The translations under genes and the position numbers were made by a program. Source: Flavobacteriaceae bacterium (GTDB lineage: Bacteria > Bacteroidota > Bacteroidia > Flavobacteriales > Flavobacteriaceae). From it: DNA of 57,502 bases. This document shows, one piece after another, positions 18,200-28,217 of this stretch. The DNA lies in assembly GCA_022565635.1 (NCBI GenBank), contig JAIUMH010000002.1:1-57502 (forward strand), read 5' to 3'. The notes beneath the pieces were generated by a model, which was not told the DNA's origin, searched no databases, and saw only the letters and a list, made by a program, of their open reading frames with translations. Position 1 is the stretch's first letter. Each line of letters starts with the position of its first letter.

Positions 18200-20713
18200 T
18201 TAAAAAGGTAGTCTGTATCCTATAGAAAAATGATTGTTATCAAATGTATTTCTAGCCGTATAATCAATAAACACTCTGCCTCTACCCCAGTTAATATAAG
18301 TACCCACAATAAGGTTGTAATTTAATCCTGTTGAATCATCCATACGCAATACACCACCCCCAGTTCCAACATAGGCTTTTAAACCGTCATTTTTACTAAT
18401 GGTAAAAGGCAAAATTGCATTCATTTGTAAACCAAAAGCAGTATCGCTACCAAAACCAACAAAAGCTTCAGGAACGGCTTCAAAAACCGAATCTCCCAAG
18501 CCATAATATCCTCTAACTCCTAAATTATATGAAGTCTGTTCTCCAGCATTCACCCCGGTATAAATTCCACTACCTTTATAAGTCAAAAAATCCCACATCC
18601 AAGATTCATTTTCATTTTTAATAAAGTTGTAACCAACATTATTTCTTGTTTCAGTAGTTGAAGTAAAAATCACTTTTCTAGAAGAAGACTCTTCTTTATT
18701 TTGATTGTCAGCTGTCTTTGCTTCACTACCTTCGTCTCCTTCCTCTTCTTTTACGCGTTGCTTATCATTTTGTATGGTTTCATCTTCCTTGGCAGGTTTC
18801 TTTAATTCCTTCTCAAAGCGTTGAATTCGAAGTTCTAAATCTTTCATTTGTTGTTCAAGTTTTTCTTCTCTTTTCTGAAGTTCTTTATCTTGTTGATCAA
18901 GAATTCTTTTCATTTCATCCTCAGCACGTTGATTAGCCTCAGACTTTTGCGATATAGAATCTACTTCAACTTGTTTAGAAGATTTTTCAACTGCTGAAGT
19001 TTCTTTATCAACTTTCTGCTTTTTCTCCTTATTTTGCTCTTCAAGTTGCTTTTGTTTCTCTAAAAGCTGTTGGTCCCGTTGAGCAAGTTCCTTTTCCAGT
19101 TCTGCCAAACGTTTTTCAACACGAAGCACATTTTCAGTGGGTTGGTTATTTGTTTTGGTTTGGTCATCAACGTATTTTTCATCAATTCCTTGAAGAATTC
19201 GATTTATTAAAGACTCAAATTCATCTGGAGTCATTTTTAAGTATTCTCCACTATCTGTATCTTTACCATAAGTACCCTGCATTTTTTCTGTACGCTCTAT
19301 ATCTCTAAGCGCCGCTTCAACTTGCTTTTTACGTTCTAGTAATTGTACTGCACGAGTAACATTATTTTGTTGGTAAGCACGCTCAAGTTTTTCGTCTATT
19401 TCTTGAAGTTCTTCTTTGTACTCACGCTTCATACGTTGAAGTTTACGGTAATTCTCTCTATCTTTAATTGGGTCATAACGCATTTCTTCTAACTCTTCTT
19501 CTTCAACATATTCTTCAGAAGGCATTTTATGTTTTTTCCCTAGTTGAAGTTTTACTCCAGCATTATACATTAAATGAGTTTGTAAAGCTTCAGGAGCAAA
19601 CAAATTATTAGCACTTCTTTCTGAAGAAGCCATTGCTCTAACTCCACCAGTAATCAAAAAGTTTCTTCCTAAAGGAATATCTAAACCTAAACCAGCATTA
19701 GCAAAAGTGCTGTTGGGTGCAGAAACAGAAATAATTGAAGGCTGATAATTAGATTGTGTAAGTAATTGCCCACCTCCTAAAATTAAATAAGGAGTAACAC
19801 CTTTACCGTCGTTTAACTTAGCTCTAAACTCTAAACCATACATATTAAGTCGGTCAAAATCTAAAGAAATGCTTTTATCTTCCATAGATTGAAAGAAGTA
19901 TGCCCTAACTCCAACATATTCGTTAAAATCAACACCAAAATATCCACCTGCTAAGTAAGTATCTCTATATAAGGAATTAGAATCAAAATCTAAATAGCCT
20001 AAACTTGGTTCAATCACCCAAGACCAGCCTTTAAATCCGTTTTTATAAGCATTCAAATACGCTTTGTCTAAACTAGACAATTCACCCGGTTTTCTTCCTC
20101 CTAAATAAATTTGAAGTGCCGCAATTGCACTAAAATTCAATAAGTCTTCCCTATCGTAATTACTTGCTTGAATTCCCAAATCACTTCGGTCTTGGGTGGT
20201 TAACAAATTAGAAACTGAATTATTTTGAAAACCTAAAGCTCTTCCTTCAATTAAAAAATTAATACGATTAGTTAGAGCTAACCGCATCCCTAAACCAAAA
20301 CTTGCATAAATCTGTTCATTTTTATCTTGATTTTCTAATTGAAGACGCTGAATTCCAGTTCCCAAAGTAAAATAAGGAGAAAAAGCACTTGTTGAAAGAT
20401 TAATTTTCAATTCACCTCCGTAACGGTCAATTCTTACATCTCTTTGAGGAATTAAATTGGCGTCAATTCCATTTCCAAAAGAACTGAAATCTGTACTCAT
20501 ATTCCTGTTAGTAGTATATAACCCACTTAGTTCAAGATATTCTCCAAACCCAAATCCAACTTTTCCACCGTACAAAAAATCATCATTTAATCCAGATTGA
20601 TTATCCCACCACGAGTATTCAGCCATAGGCGAAAAGGTAAAACTGATATCTTTCATTTGAGAAAAACCAAAAGTTGAAAGTAGTAAAAATGTGTAGAGTA
20701 ATGTTTTTTTCAT
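18200..20713 (-). CDS. Outer-membrane beta-barrel protein with long central coiled coil
   Basis: Signal peptide, beta-barrel-like N- and C-terminal segments, Glu/Lys/Gln-rich coiled coil between. Confidence 0.65.
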   Translation of the reverse strand: MKKTLLYTFLLLSTFGFSQMKDISFTFSPMAEYSWWDNQSGLNDDFLYGGKVGFGFGEYLELSGLYTTNRNMSTDFSSFGNGIDANLIPQRDVRIDRYGGELKINLSTSAFSPYFTLGTGIQRLQLENQDKNEQIYASFGLGMRLALTNRINFLIEGRALGFQNNSVSNLLTTQDRSDLGIQASNYDREDLLNFSAIAALQIYLGGRKPGELSSLDKAYLNAYKNGFKGWSWVIEPSLGYLDFDSNSLYRDTYLAGGYFGVDFNEYVGVRAYFFQSMEDKSISLDFDRLNMYGLEFRAKLNDGKGVTPYLILGGGQLLTQSNYQPSIISVSAPNSTFANAGLGLDIPLGRNFLITGGVRAMASSERSANNLFAPEALQTHLMYNAGVKLQLGKKHKMPSEEYVEEEELEEMRYDPIKDRENYRKLQRMKREYKEELQEIDEKLERAYQQNNVTRAVQLLERKKQVEAALRDIERTEKMQGTYGKDTDSGEYLKMTPDEFESLINRILQGIDEKYVDDQTKTNNQPTENVLRVEKRLAELEKELAQRDQQLLEKQKQLEEQNKEKKQKVDKETSAVEKSSKQVEVDSISQKSEANQRAEDEMKRILDQQDKELQKREEKLEQQMKDLELRIQRFEKELKKPAKEDETIQNDKQRVKEEEGDEGSEAKTADNQNKEESSSRKVIFTSTTETRNNVGYNFIKNENESWMWDFLTYKGSGIYTGVNAGEQTSYNLGVRGYYGLGDSVFEAVPEAFVGFGSDTAFGLQMNAILPFTISKNDGLKAYVGTGGGVLRMDDSTGLNYNLIVGTYINWGRGRVFIDYTARNTFDNNHFSIGYRLPF

Positions 20714-20819
20714 GTTTAAGTATTATTTAGAGTACAATATGCAAAATAAATTTAAATAATTATACAAGTTTATCTCAAAATCAATCAAATCTTAATACTT
20801 TAGCAGTAAATATTTTTCA

Positions 20820-22007
20820 ATGAAACTAAACTTAGCCTTTATATTTACTCTATATTGCTTTTTGGTCTGCTCAAACAATCAACTATTTGCGCAGGATGAA
20901 GCTGAAATTGTGATTTCTGAAGAGCGACTTCAAGAATTGGCAATAAAATTATATGAATTAAAGAAATCTAGGTTAGCTACACAGCAAACAAAAATTAAAC
21001 AAGACCAGAAGCAAGCAAAAAAGCTTAATGTAGGTGATGCAAATCACTCTACTGAAAGTAAAGAATTGAGTGAAACTGACAAAACACTAAACACACAAAA
21101 TCGCTCATTAAGTCAAACTTTAAATCAAGAGGTTCAAATATCCGAAATTAATCAATTCACTCAATTTTTAGATAGTTCTATAAAAGTTCAGAATAATCAG
21201 AACCAAAAATTATTAGAAGAATTAGCTGCATTGAGATCAGAAATAAAAGATCTTAAAAATCAACCGCCAGAGGTTAGTATTGTAGATGAAAGAAATGACG
21301 ATGTTGTTGTTCGTGTAAACCAAAGAAATCTCAGCTCTTCGCCTAATACTGTCATGCAAAAAAAACAAGTAGATACATTGCATCAAAATGAAGTAATTAA
21401 GCGACTTGAAAGTTTACAGTTAGCAGTACAACAAAGAGATTCTGTACTACAAACTCCCTCTTCTAATCAACAATTAGAAGACGAAATTGTTCGTGTTAAA
21501 AACCAAGTTTATTTATTACAAGCCAAAATTGATCAGTTAATAGCAACTACAACTAATGACAGTCTTCCTAAGGCTAGTCAAGAATTGGTTAAACAACAAG
21601 ATACACTAACTAATGTTTTAACTGTTCAAGAGCAGATTGAAAATGAAAGAGATTTGATTTATAATCAATTAGCAGAAAAGTATAGTAATTATAAAGAATT
21701 GGTATATTTTGAAAACAACTCCACCCAGTTAGGCAATTCATATGACAAAATAGTTAATGAAGTTGCAGCACTTTTAGCTGAGGAAAAGCAAATAGACGTT
21801 TTAATTTCTGGTTTTGCAAGTAAAACAGGAGCCGAAGATTACAATCAAATGATTTCAATGAAGCGAGCTCATGAGTTGAAAAAGCAACTTATGAACAAAG
21901 GAGTTTCTCCTAATCGGATTCTTACTGATTATAAAGGTATTGATTATGATGCACGAGATATGGCTGAAGCTAGACGGGTAGAAGTTGAATTAATTATTAG
22001 GCGGTAA
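20820..22007 (+). CDS. OmpA family protein
   Basis: C-terminal OmpA-like segment (VYFENNSTQL...ISGFASKTGAEDYNQMISMKRAHELKKQLMNKGVSPNRI...EARRVEVELI). Confidence 0.8.
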   Translation: MKLNLAFIFTLYCFLVCSNNQLFAQDEAEIVISEERLQELAIKLYELKKSRLATQQTKIKQDQKQAKKLNVGDANHSTESKELSETDKTLNTQNRSLSQTLNQEVQISEINQFTQFLDSSIKVQNNQNQKLLEELAALRSEIKDLKNQPPEVSIVDERNDDVVVRVNQRNLSSSPNTVMQKKQVDTLHQNEVIKRLESLQLAVQQRDSVLQTPSSNQQLEDEIVRVKNQVYLLQAKIDQLIATTTNDSLPKASQELVKQQDTLTNVLTVQEQIENERDLIYNQLAEKYSNYKELVYFENNSTQLGNSYDKIVNEVAALLAEEKQIDVLISGFASKTGAEDYNQMISMKRAHELKKQLMNKGVSPNRILTDYKGIDYDARDMAEARRVEVELIIRR

Positions 22008-22033
22008 GCAACAAAACAATCAATTAATCCAAC

Positions 22034-22066
22034 AAAAAAAGTTGAGTAAAAACTCAACTTTTTTTA
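22034..22066. terminator. Bidirectional intrinsic terminator
   Basis: AAAAAAAGTTGAGT-AAAA-ACTCAACTTTTTTT. Confidence 0.9.
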
Positions 22067-22083
22067 TTGAACAAGAAAAACTA

Positions 22084-23283
22084 TTATTCTCTTATATGAC
22101 CATCACCAAAAACATAATATTTATTGGTAACTAATTGTTTTAAACCTAAAGGACCACGGTGATGTAATTTATCTGTAGAAATAGCCAATTCTGCACCTAC
22201 TCCCATTTGTCCGCCATCGGTAAATCTTGTGGTAGCGTTATGGTACACTGCGGCAGAATCAATTTCTTCCATAAATCGTTTTGCTTCAGATTGATCTTCA
22301 GTTAAAATTACAGATGAGTGTTTTCCTGAATAAGTATTTATGATTTCATGTGCTTCACCTTGATTTTTTACCGAAGAAACTAGGATTTTCATAGCTAGAA
22401 ACTCTTCAGACCAAATACTTTCATCTGCAACTTTCTCATTTTGACTTAATATAGTAGCAACTTTTCCATCTACTATGGTTTCTACACCTGCCTTTTCAAG
22501 TGTTTTCGCTAAATCTTTAACTTTGTTTTCAAAATCAGGTAAGTTTTCATCAATAAGCACTTTATCTAATGCATTACAACCTGAAATTTTATCTGTTTTA
22601 GCATTAATTAAAACTTTTAGTGTTTTAGGCCAATCAGCATTTTTAGAAATATACATAAAGTTATTTCCTCTACCGCTAATCAAAACAGCACATTTAGCAT
22701 ATTGCTTTACAAAATCAATTAAACGTTCACCACCACGAGGCACAATTAAATCTAATTTTTCAGTTGGATTCATTAAAAATGATTGAGTTTCTTGGCGATT
22801 CATCACCAACATTTTTATCCAATCTTTAGCCAAACCGTTTTTCTCTAAAGCCAAATGCCAGCATTTCACCAACTCTTCATTAGAGTGGAAAGCCTCTTTC
22901 CCTCCTTTTAAGAGGATTTTATTGTTCGCTTTAAAAGCTAAAACAGCAGCTTCAATGGTAACATCTGGTCTCGATTCATAAATAATAAGAATTGTACCGA
23001 AGGGATCTGTTTTATTGATTATATTTAAACCCGAATCTAGGGTTAGGTTTGAAATCTCATTACCCACAGGATCATCTTGGTCTCTAACTTCTTGAACGGC
23101 ACGCTTCATGTCGTCAACTTTGGCATCATTGACTACCAATCGATCATATAATGCTTGATCATCACGATCAAAAGCGTCTAAATCTTTTTTATTGGCTTCA
23201 ATAATTTGCTTGCGTCTTTCTTCCATGAGACTTATCATGGTTTCTAAAACGGCATTTTTTTTATCTGTACTTAATAATTGCAT
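22084..23283 (-). CDS. proA: Glutamate-5-semialdehyde dehydrogenase
   Basis: DPFGTILIIYESRPDVTIEAA, LKGGKEA, IVPRGGERLIDF. Confidence 0.95.
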   Translation of the reverse strand: MQLLSTDKKNAVLETMISLMEERRKQIIEANKKDLDAFDRDDQALYDRLVVNDAKVDDMKRAVQEVRDQDDPVGNEISNLTLDSGLNIINKTDPFGTILIIYESRPDVTIEAAVLAFKANNKILLKGGKEAFHSNEELVKCWHLALEKNGLAKDWIKMLVMNRQETQSFLMNPTEKLDLIVPRGGERLIDFVKQYAKCAVLISGRGNNFMYISKNADWPKTLKVLINAKTDKISGCNALDKVLIDENLPDFENKVKDLAKTLEKAGVETIVDGKVATILSQNEKVADESIWSEEFLAMKILVSSVKNQGEAHEIINTYSGKHSSVILTEDQSEAKRFMEEIDSAAVYHNATTRFTDGGQMGVGAELAISTDKLHHRGPLGLKQLVTNKYYVFGDGHIRE

Positions 23284-23296
23284 TACTAATTAATTT

Positions 23297-24082
23297 TTAA
23301 AGTTTAAATTCTGTTCCTTTTCTCTTTCCTTCTAAAATATCGATAATGATATTTTCATCTTTTCCGTTAGCTATGTAGGTTGGAATATGCTTAGAAGCAG
23401 TAAGTTTAGCTATTTTTAGCTTAGACTCCATTCCACCTCTACCTTCACCTTCTGCTTTTTCATTTTCTTGAACATACTTTTCTACTTTGTCATGCACTTT
23501 TACCTCGTGCAATAATTTAGATTTATCATCGTCAGGGTGACCTGTGTAAAGTCCGTCAATATCTGTAAGCATAATCAATTTGTCAGCTCCTACTAGTTCA
23601 GCTACCAAACTTGCTAATTCGTCGTTGTCTGAAAACATAGACATAGATAATGAAACAGCATCATCTTCATTAGCAATTGGAATAATGCCTTCATTAAGCA
23701 AGCCTTCGTAGCAATTAATCATATTCTCACGGTACTTACCCGGTGCAAAATCACGTTTAGTAGCAAGAACTTGAGCACAACGCATTCCAAAATCGTGAAA
23801 CATCGTATAATAATGACGCATCATTCTTGGTTGACCTACAGAAGAGTAGATTTGTCTTCTTGTGGTTTTATCCTCAGCTAAGCATTCACCTAAAACTTCT
23901 TTACCAGCAATAGCTGATCCTGAAGATACGAGAATAGTAATAATGTCTCGCTCGTAGAGATAGGCAATTTGGCGTACTAAATTTTTTAAAATGGGACCTA
24001 CAATTCTATTATTTCTGTTGGTCATCACATTCGTCCCAACTTTAACTACAACTCGTTGTTTAAATTTTCCTTTAACTGTCAT
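23297..24082 (-). CDS. proB: Glutamate 5-kinase (short form, no room for a PUA domain)
   Basis: VVKVGTNVMT, LVSSGSAIAGKE, NDELASLVAELVGADKLIMLTDIDGLY, GRGGMESKLKIAK; 261 aa. Confidence 0.93.
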   Translation of the reverse strand: MTVKGKFKQRVVVKVGTNVMTNRNNRIVGPILKNLVRQIAYLYERDIITILVSSGSAIAGKEVLGECLAEDKTTRRQIYSSVGQPRMMRHYYTMFHDFGMRCAQVLATKRDFAPGKYRENMINCYEGLLNEGIIPIANEDDAVSLSMSMFSDNDELASLVAELVGADKLIMLTDIDGLYTGHPDDDKSKLLHEVKVHDKVEKYVQENEKAEGEGRGGMESKLKIAKLTASKHIPTYIANGKDENIIIDILEGKRKGTEFKL

Positions 24083-24091
24083 TTTATAATT

Positions 24092-24895
24092 TTATTCGTT
24101 ACCTAATTCTACAGCCCTATTAAACGCGGCATAAGCTGCTTCTTTAATTAATTCCTCTACATTATTGTCGTCCATAGAATCTAAAGCAGCCTGCGTTGTA
24201 CCGCCCTTAGAAGCAACTTTACTCATCCAAGTTTTTGGAGTTAAATCAGATTGATTAAATAACTCTACTGCGCCTTCAAATGTGGTGCTTACAAGAACTT
24301 TTGAATCATTATCAGAGAATCCCATTTTTTTGGCAGCTTCTAACATAGATTGCATAAAGTAGAACACGTATGCAGGTCCACTACCCGAAATTCCTGTTGA
24401 TTTATTGATGAATTCTTCATTTTTCACACGAATTGACTCCCCTGTAGTATCTAAAAGTCCGCGTATAGTTAATAATTCTACACGAGAAACTTCTTTCGAT
24501 TCAGTATAAGAAGTAACCCCCTTACCAACTTTTGCGGGTAAGTTAGGCATGGTTCTTACCACTTTTTTTACACCTAATCCATCTTGAATCTGCTGTATAG
24601 TTATTCCAGCCATTAAAGAAACAAAAATCTGGTCTGGATGAATGTAGGGTAACATAGATTTGAATAAATCTTCAGAATGGTATGGTTTTACACCAATAAA
24701 AACAATATCTGCTTTTGGCAAACAATCTTCTAATTGACCATAAACATCAAATTCTTCTCTTTCGTTAAGCAAGGAAATTAAGTCGGCAGATAAATCATGT
24801 ATCATTAATTTTTTTCTTCCAAGTAATGGAGATTTAGCCATTCCTTCAGAATAGGTTAATCCCATGTTTCCAGCTCCAATAACAAGTATTTTCAT
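24092..24895 (-). CDS. proC: Pyrroline-5-carboxylate reductase
   Basis: GAGNMG, GVKPYH, RTMPNLPAKVGKGVT, GISGSGPAYVFY. Confidence 0.95.
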   Translation of the reverse strand: MKILVIGAGNMGLTYSEGMAKSPLLGRKKLMIHDLSADLISLLNEREEFDVYGQLEDCLPKADIVFIGVKPYHSEDLFKSMLPYIHPDQIFVSLMAGITIQQIQDGLGVKKVVRTMPNLPAKVGKGVTSYTESKEVSRVELLTIRGLLDTTGESIRVKNEEFINKSTGISGSGPAYVFYFMQSMLEAAKKMGFSDNDSKVLVSTTFEGAVELFNQSDLTPKTWMSKVASKGGTTQAALDSMDDNNVEELIKEAAYAAFNRAVELGNE

Positions 24896-25180
24896 TCTAT
24901 ATAATTTATTTTAAATTAATATCTGCTTTAAAATATGCAAGATTAATGCAAAAAGCAAGTTTTTTTGAATTAATTTCAATAATATCACATAAAAACACGA
25001 TTTTAAGCTAATCACATCCAACTATAAGCTTTTAGTAATATAATTACGATTTGTAAAAACCAAATCACGCAAGATTGTCAGTGACAGAATGTAAAAAAGC
25101 GGAAGGAATAGCAGAATTAGATCAGAAATCAGTCATTAATTTTGAAATAAAACTTAAAAAAAAACAGTGCAGAAAAAAAA

Positions 25181-25215
25181 AGACTCAAAACTTGAATTAT
25201 TATAGTTTTGAGTCT
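25181..25215 (-). terminator. Intrinsic terminator downstream of the 25241-26386 gene
   Basis: AGACTCAAAAC ... GTTTTGAGTCT with A9 at 25173-25181 (T tract on minus strand). Confidence 0.88.
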
Positions 25216-25240
25216 TTGAATATTTTATACCTATAAAGTG

Positions 25241-26386
25241 TTAAGGACTTACAAAGTTCAATCCTACATTAAAATAAAATGGATTCTCTAAGCTATTTAC
25301 CATACCAAAGTCTTGGTTACCAAAGAAGCCTCTAAAGAAATCTCGACTGCCATCTAGTTCATCTGCGTCATAAGACCAATCCCAACGATAACCGGCTTGA
25401 ATACTTGCCCAAATATAGCCTGTTAGCTTAGTTTGAAATTCAATTTTTGGCCTAACTTCACCACGTCTAATTTCGTAAGAATTTCCATTAATCGAATATT
25501 CATCAATATGATAGCTTTGTCCTTCTAAATCAAATCCAGCTAAAAGCAACGAGTTTTTACTGAAGTTATACCTTACGTAGGCTCTTGCAGGAAATAAAAT
25601 TTCCGTTCCCCATTTTCTGTTTTTTGAGGTCCAATCATACATAATTACAGGAACATAATTCATATTCCCTACGCGATAGGTTCTAGAAACTCCAATTCCC
25701 CATCTAAAGTAATCATTTACTCTTCTACCATAAACTGCAGCTGCACTATAACGCAGTGTGTTTAATGGCTGAAAACTATCCAAAGCAAAGTTTCCACTCA
25801 TATCTACTTGGCCTTGAAAAACAATGAATTCAGTTTCATTCATAGGAAAAAACAAGGTGTTGGTCCAATTAATATTACGCAAACCATCCTCGTTTAAAAT
25901 TTGTCCAAGGCCTCTTGCCTCTTGTCCGTTTGGAAGATTAAATCTGCTTTCACCAAAATCAGCATCAGGGCTAATTGAATACCTGGTATCCATGAAATTA
26001 ATCCCTGATTGCCACACAAAACTACTTTTTGAAATGATTGGGATATTGGTATTAATACGAAGTCCACCAGTAAAATTTGCTCTTCCAGATTCTCTTACTC
26101 CAGGATTACTTTCATCTACATCAAAACCTGAACCATTAGATTGTGGAAATCTTACTTCAGAAAATTCATAATTATAAGGTAATTGACCATCAAAGCTTAC
26201 GCTGATAAAACGCTGTGGACTCATTCCAGAAAGAGTTGGTGCCGCATATCTTTTAACTGGGGTATCATCTTCTAATTCAAAATTATCGTACATATCCCAA
26301 TCTTCTTCATCTTCTTGGGCAACTACAATAAACCCAAAAAGAAGTAACAGAAGAAAATAAAACTTTTTTAAGTAAGTGTGTTTCAT
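25241..26386 (-). CDS. Hypothetical outer-membrane beta-barrel protein
   Basis: Signal peptide; alternating aromatic/hydrophobic strands throughout. Confidence 0.65.
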   Translation of the reverse strand: MKHTYLKKFYFLLLLLFGFIVVAQEDEEDWDMYDNFELEDDTPVKRYAAPTLSGMSPQRFISVSFDGQLPYNYEFSEVRFPQSNGSGFDVDESNPGVRESGRANFTGGLRINTNIPIISKSSFVWQSGINFMDTRYSISPDADFGESRFNLPNGQEARGLGQILNEDGLRNINWTNTLFFPMNETEFIVFQGQVDMSGNFALDSFQPLNTLRYSAAAVYGRRVNDYFRWGIGVSRTYRVGNMNYVPVIMYDWTSKNRKWGTEILFPARAYVRYNFSKNSLLLAGFDLEGQSYHIDEYSINGNSYEIRRGEVRPKIEFQTKLTGYIWASIQAGYRWDWSYDADELDGSRDFFRGFFGNQDFGMVNSLENPFYFNVGLNFVSP

Positions 26387-26400
26387 AGCTTTTATTATAA

Positions 26401-26436
26401 AAAAAGCTGCTGAGTAAAAAAACTCAACAGCTCTTT
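26401..26436 (-). terminator. Intrinsic terminator of the DUF2147 gene
   Basis: AGCTGCTGAGT...ACTCAACAGCT (one mismatch), A tract at left edge. Confidence 0.75.
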
Positions 26437-26448
26437 GAATGAATTAAT

Positions 26449-26898
26449 TTATTTCTTTTTCATTTTTAATCTTCTCCATGTGTCTGAACGCCCAAAAGTT
26501 TTTACACCTATGTACCCTCTAATATCAAGAGTATTTTCGTCTTTCATAGTAATTACACAATCGTAGGTCTCCCCTTTTTCAGGATCGTAGATAGTTCCTT
26601 CTTCCCAAACACCATCTCCTTGATATTCAAAATCCTTTAAAATACGATAACCGCGAAGTGGCACGTCTCTCATACTCTTATCTGGATTATTTTTATCCAA
26701 TTTAGGTTCACCGGTATCGGGATCATTAGGTTCTTTTAACCATACAATTTTACCATAAAATTTATCATCAATTTTATCAATTTTTACTTTTGCTTTTCCA
26801 TGTCCAGGTTCCCATATACCTACTAAAGCATCTGCATCTTGCGCAAAACCAGTTAGACTCAAAACAAATACTGCTGCTAATACAATTGTTTTTTTCAT
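26449..26898 (-). CDS. DUF2147 domain-containing secreted protein
   Basis: LVGIWEPGHGKAKVKI...FYGKIVWLKEPNDPDTGEPKLDKNNPD...LDIRGYIGVKTFGRSDTWRR; start adjusted to MKKTIVLAAVF. Confidence 0.88.
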   Translation of the reverse strand: MKKTIVLAAVFVLSLTGFAQDADALVGIWEPGHGKAKVKIDKIDDKFYGKIVWLKEPNDPDTGEPKLDKNNPDKSMRDVPLRGYRILKDFEYQGDGVWEEGTIYDPEKGETYDCVITMKDENTLDIRGYIGVKTFGRSDTWRRLKMKKK

Positions 26899-26948
26899 TT
26901 TATTATAATTTAGTTTGTTGTTTAATATCAATTCTAATGCCGAAAAAT

Positions 26949-27467
26949 TTATTTTTTAACCATTACCTCTATAACCACCTGTAAATCAAATGATATATCT
27001 TCATAAAATTCTTCTTCCAATAAATCAAAATCACCTACAAAAGTGATTTTTTCATCATTTAATGCTTTCAAAACCTCTTCTTGCTTATCAGCTACTTTTA
27101 AATTATAAGAGGTATTGTGTTTAATATTTTTCTCTAAGAGACCTATTCTATTCATGCTTGTATATTTTGATTTCATCTCCATAACCAGCTTATTAATTTT
27201 AGGAAAATCTTCGTTTTCTGGTATGCTTATTTTAATTTCATGAATTCTTGCATCTTTAAAATCTTCAGAAGAAAATTCTTCAGCAAGCAGTTTGTTTACA
27301 TCAAATTCCCAAGAGGCTGTAGCGGTGTTAGATCCTTCAAACATTGGCCCAACTGCATTGAGTTTTAAGGTTGGTGTTTCCACAAAATGAGATTCTGTTT
27401 CTACACTACAAGACCCTAACAATAGTAACATGATTACTAATACTGCGTAATTTTGTATTCTTTTCAT
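26949..27467 (-). CDS. Hypothetical lipoprotein
   Basis: Lipobox LLLLGSCSVE; no family recognised. Confidence 0.6.
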   Translation of the reverse strand: MKRIQNYAVLVIMLLLLGSCSVETESHFVETPTLKLNAVGPMFEGSNTATASWEFDVNKLLAEEFSSEDFKDARIHEIKISIPENEDFPKINKLVMEMKSKYTSMNRIGLLEKNIKHNTSYNLKVADKQEEVLKALNDEKITFVGDFDLLEEEFYEDISFDLQVVIEVMVKK

Positions 27468-27708
27468 ATTTTGTTAATTATTTTGAACAAATCTATATAT
27501 TTTTCCATTAAAAAAACATTATATTTAAAATGGTTTTCTGATAAAATAAAGCAATCAACTTTAATTTTCAGATAAACAGATAGTTAAACACATTAAAGAA
27601 TAAACGGAATATCCATCAAGTCCTCATAATCTAACCCTACATTTATATAATAATTGAACAAATAAAACAATAAATTTCTAATAATGAAATTTTCACATAA
27701 TTTTTAAC

Positions 27709-27734
27709 TTTTTATTATGCGCGCATAATAAAAA
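27709..27734. promoter_or_regulatory. Perfect 26-bp palindrome, putative MarR operator
   Basis: TTTTTATTATGCG|CGCATAATAAAAA; a TACATTTG -7 candidate lies at 27740-27747, just upstream of the MarR-family gene. Confidence 0.8.
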
Positions 27735-27764
27735 ATCATTACATTTGACGAACAGAAATATAGA

Positions 27765-28196
27765 ATGAGAGAAAAGACAATAGATTATGTTTTACGAGCC
27801 ACCTGGATGGCTGTTGCAAAAATGTATAATGAAGAAGCTGGGAAACAAGGAAGTACAATGGCTACTGGCTTTGTTTTATTAAATATAGACCCAGAAGAAG
27901 GAACTCCATCTACTTCATTGGGTCCTAAAATGGGAATGGAAGCCACAAGTCTTTCTCGCACTTTAAAAACAATGGAGACTAAGGGTTTGGTTTCACGTGA
28001 ACGAAACCCCGAAGATGGGAGAAGTGTTCTCATCAAATTAACAGATTTTGGAAAAGAAATGAGAGAATATTCGAAAGGTGTTGTTCTCAAGTTTGATGAA
28101 AAAGTAAAAGAAAATATAAGCGATAAGGATTTGAAAACTTTTATAGAAGTGGCTAACACAATTATAGATTTAATTTCAAATAGAAAAATTTATTAA
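27765..28196 (+). CDS. MarR family transcriptional regulator
   Basis: Winged-helix pattern LGPKMGMEATSLSRTLKTMETKGLVSRERNPEDGRSVLIKLTDFGK. Confidence 0.92.
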   Translation: MREKTIDYVLRATWMAVAKMYNEEAGKQGSTMATGFVLLNIDPEEGTPSTSLGPKMGMEATSLSRTLKTMETKGLVSRERNPEDGRSVLIKLTDFGKEMREYSKGVVLKFDEKVKENISDKDLKTFIEVANTIIDLISNRKIY

Positions 28197-28217
28197 TCAT
28201 ACTTTAATTAATTGTAT

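Noticed and set aside
24896-25180. Proline-specific leader peptide upstream of proC
   Set aside because: No short ORF with a run of CCN codons followed by a terminator in the proC (minus-strand) orientation was found.
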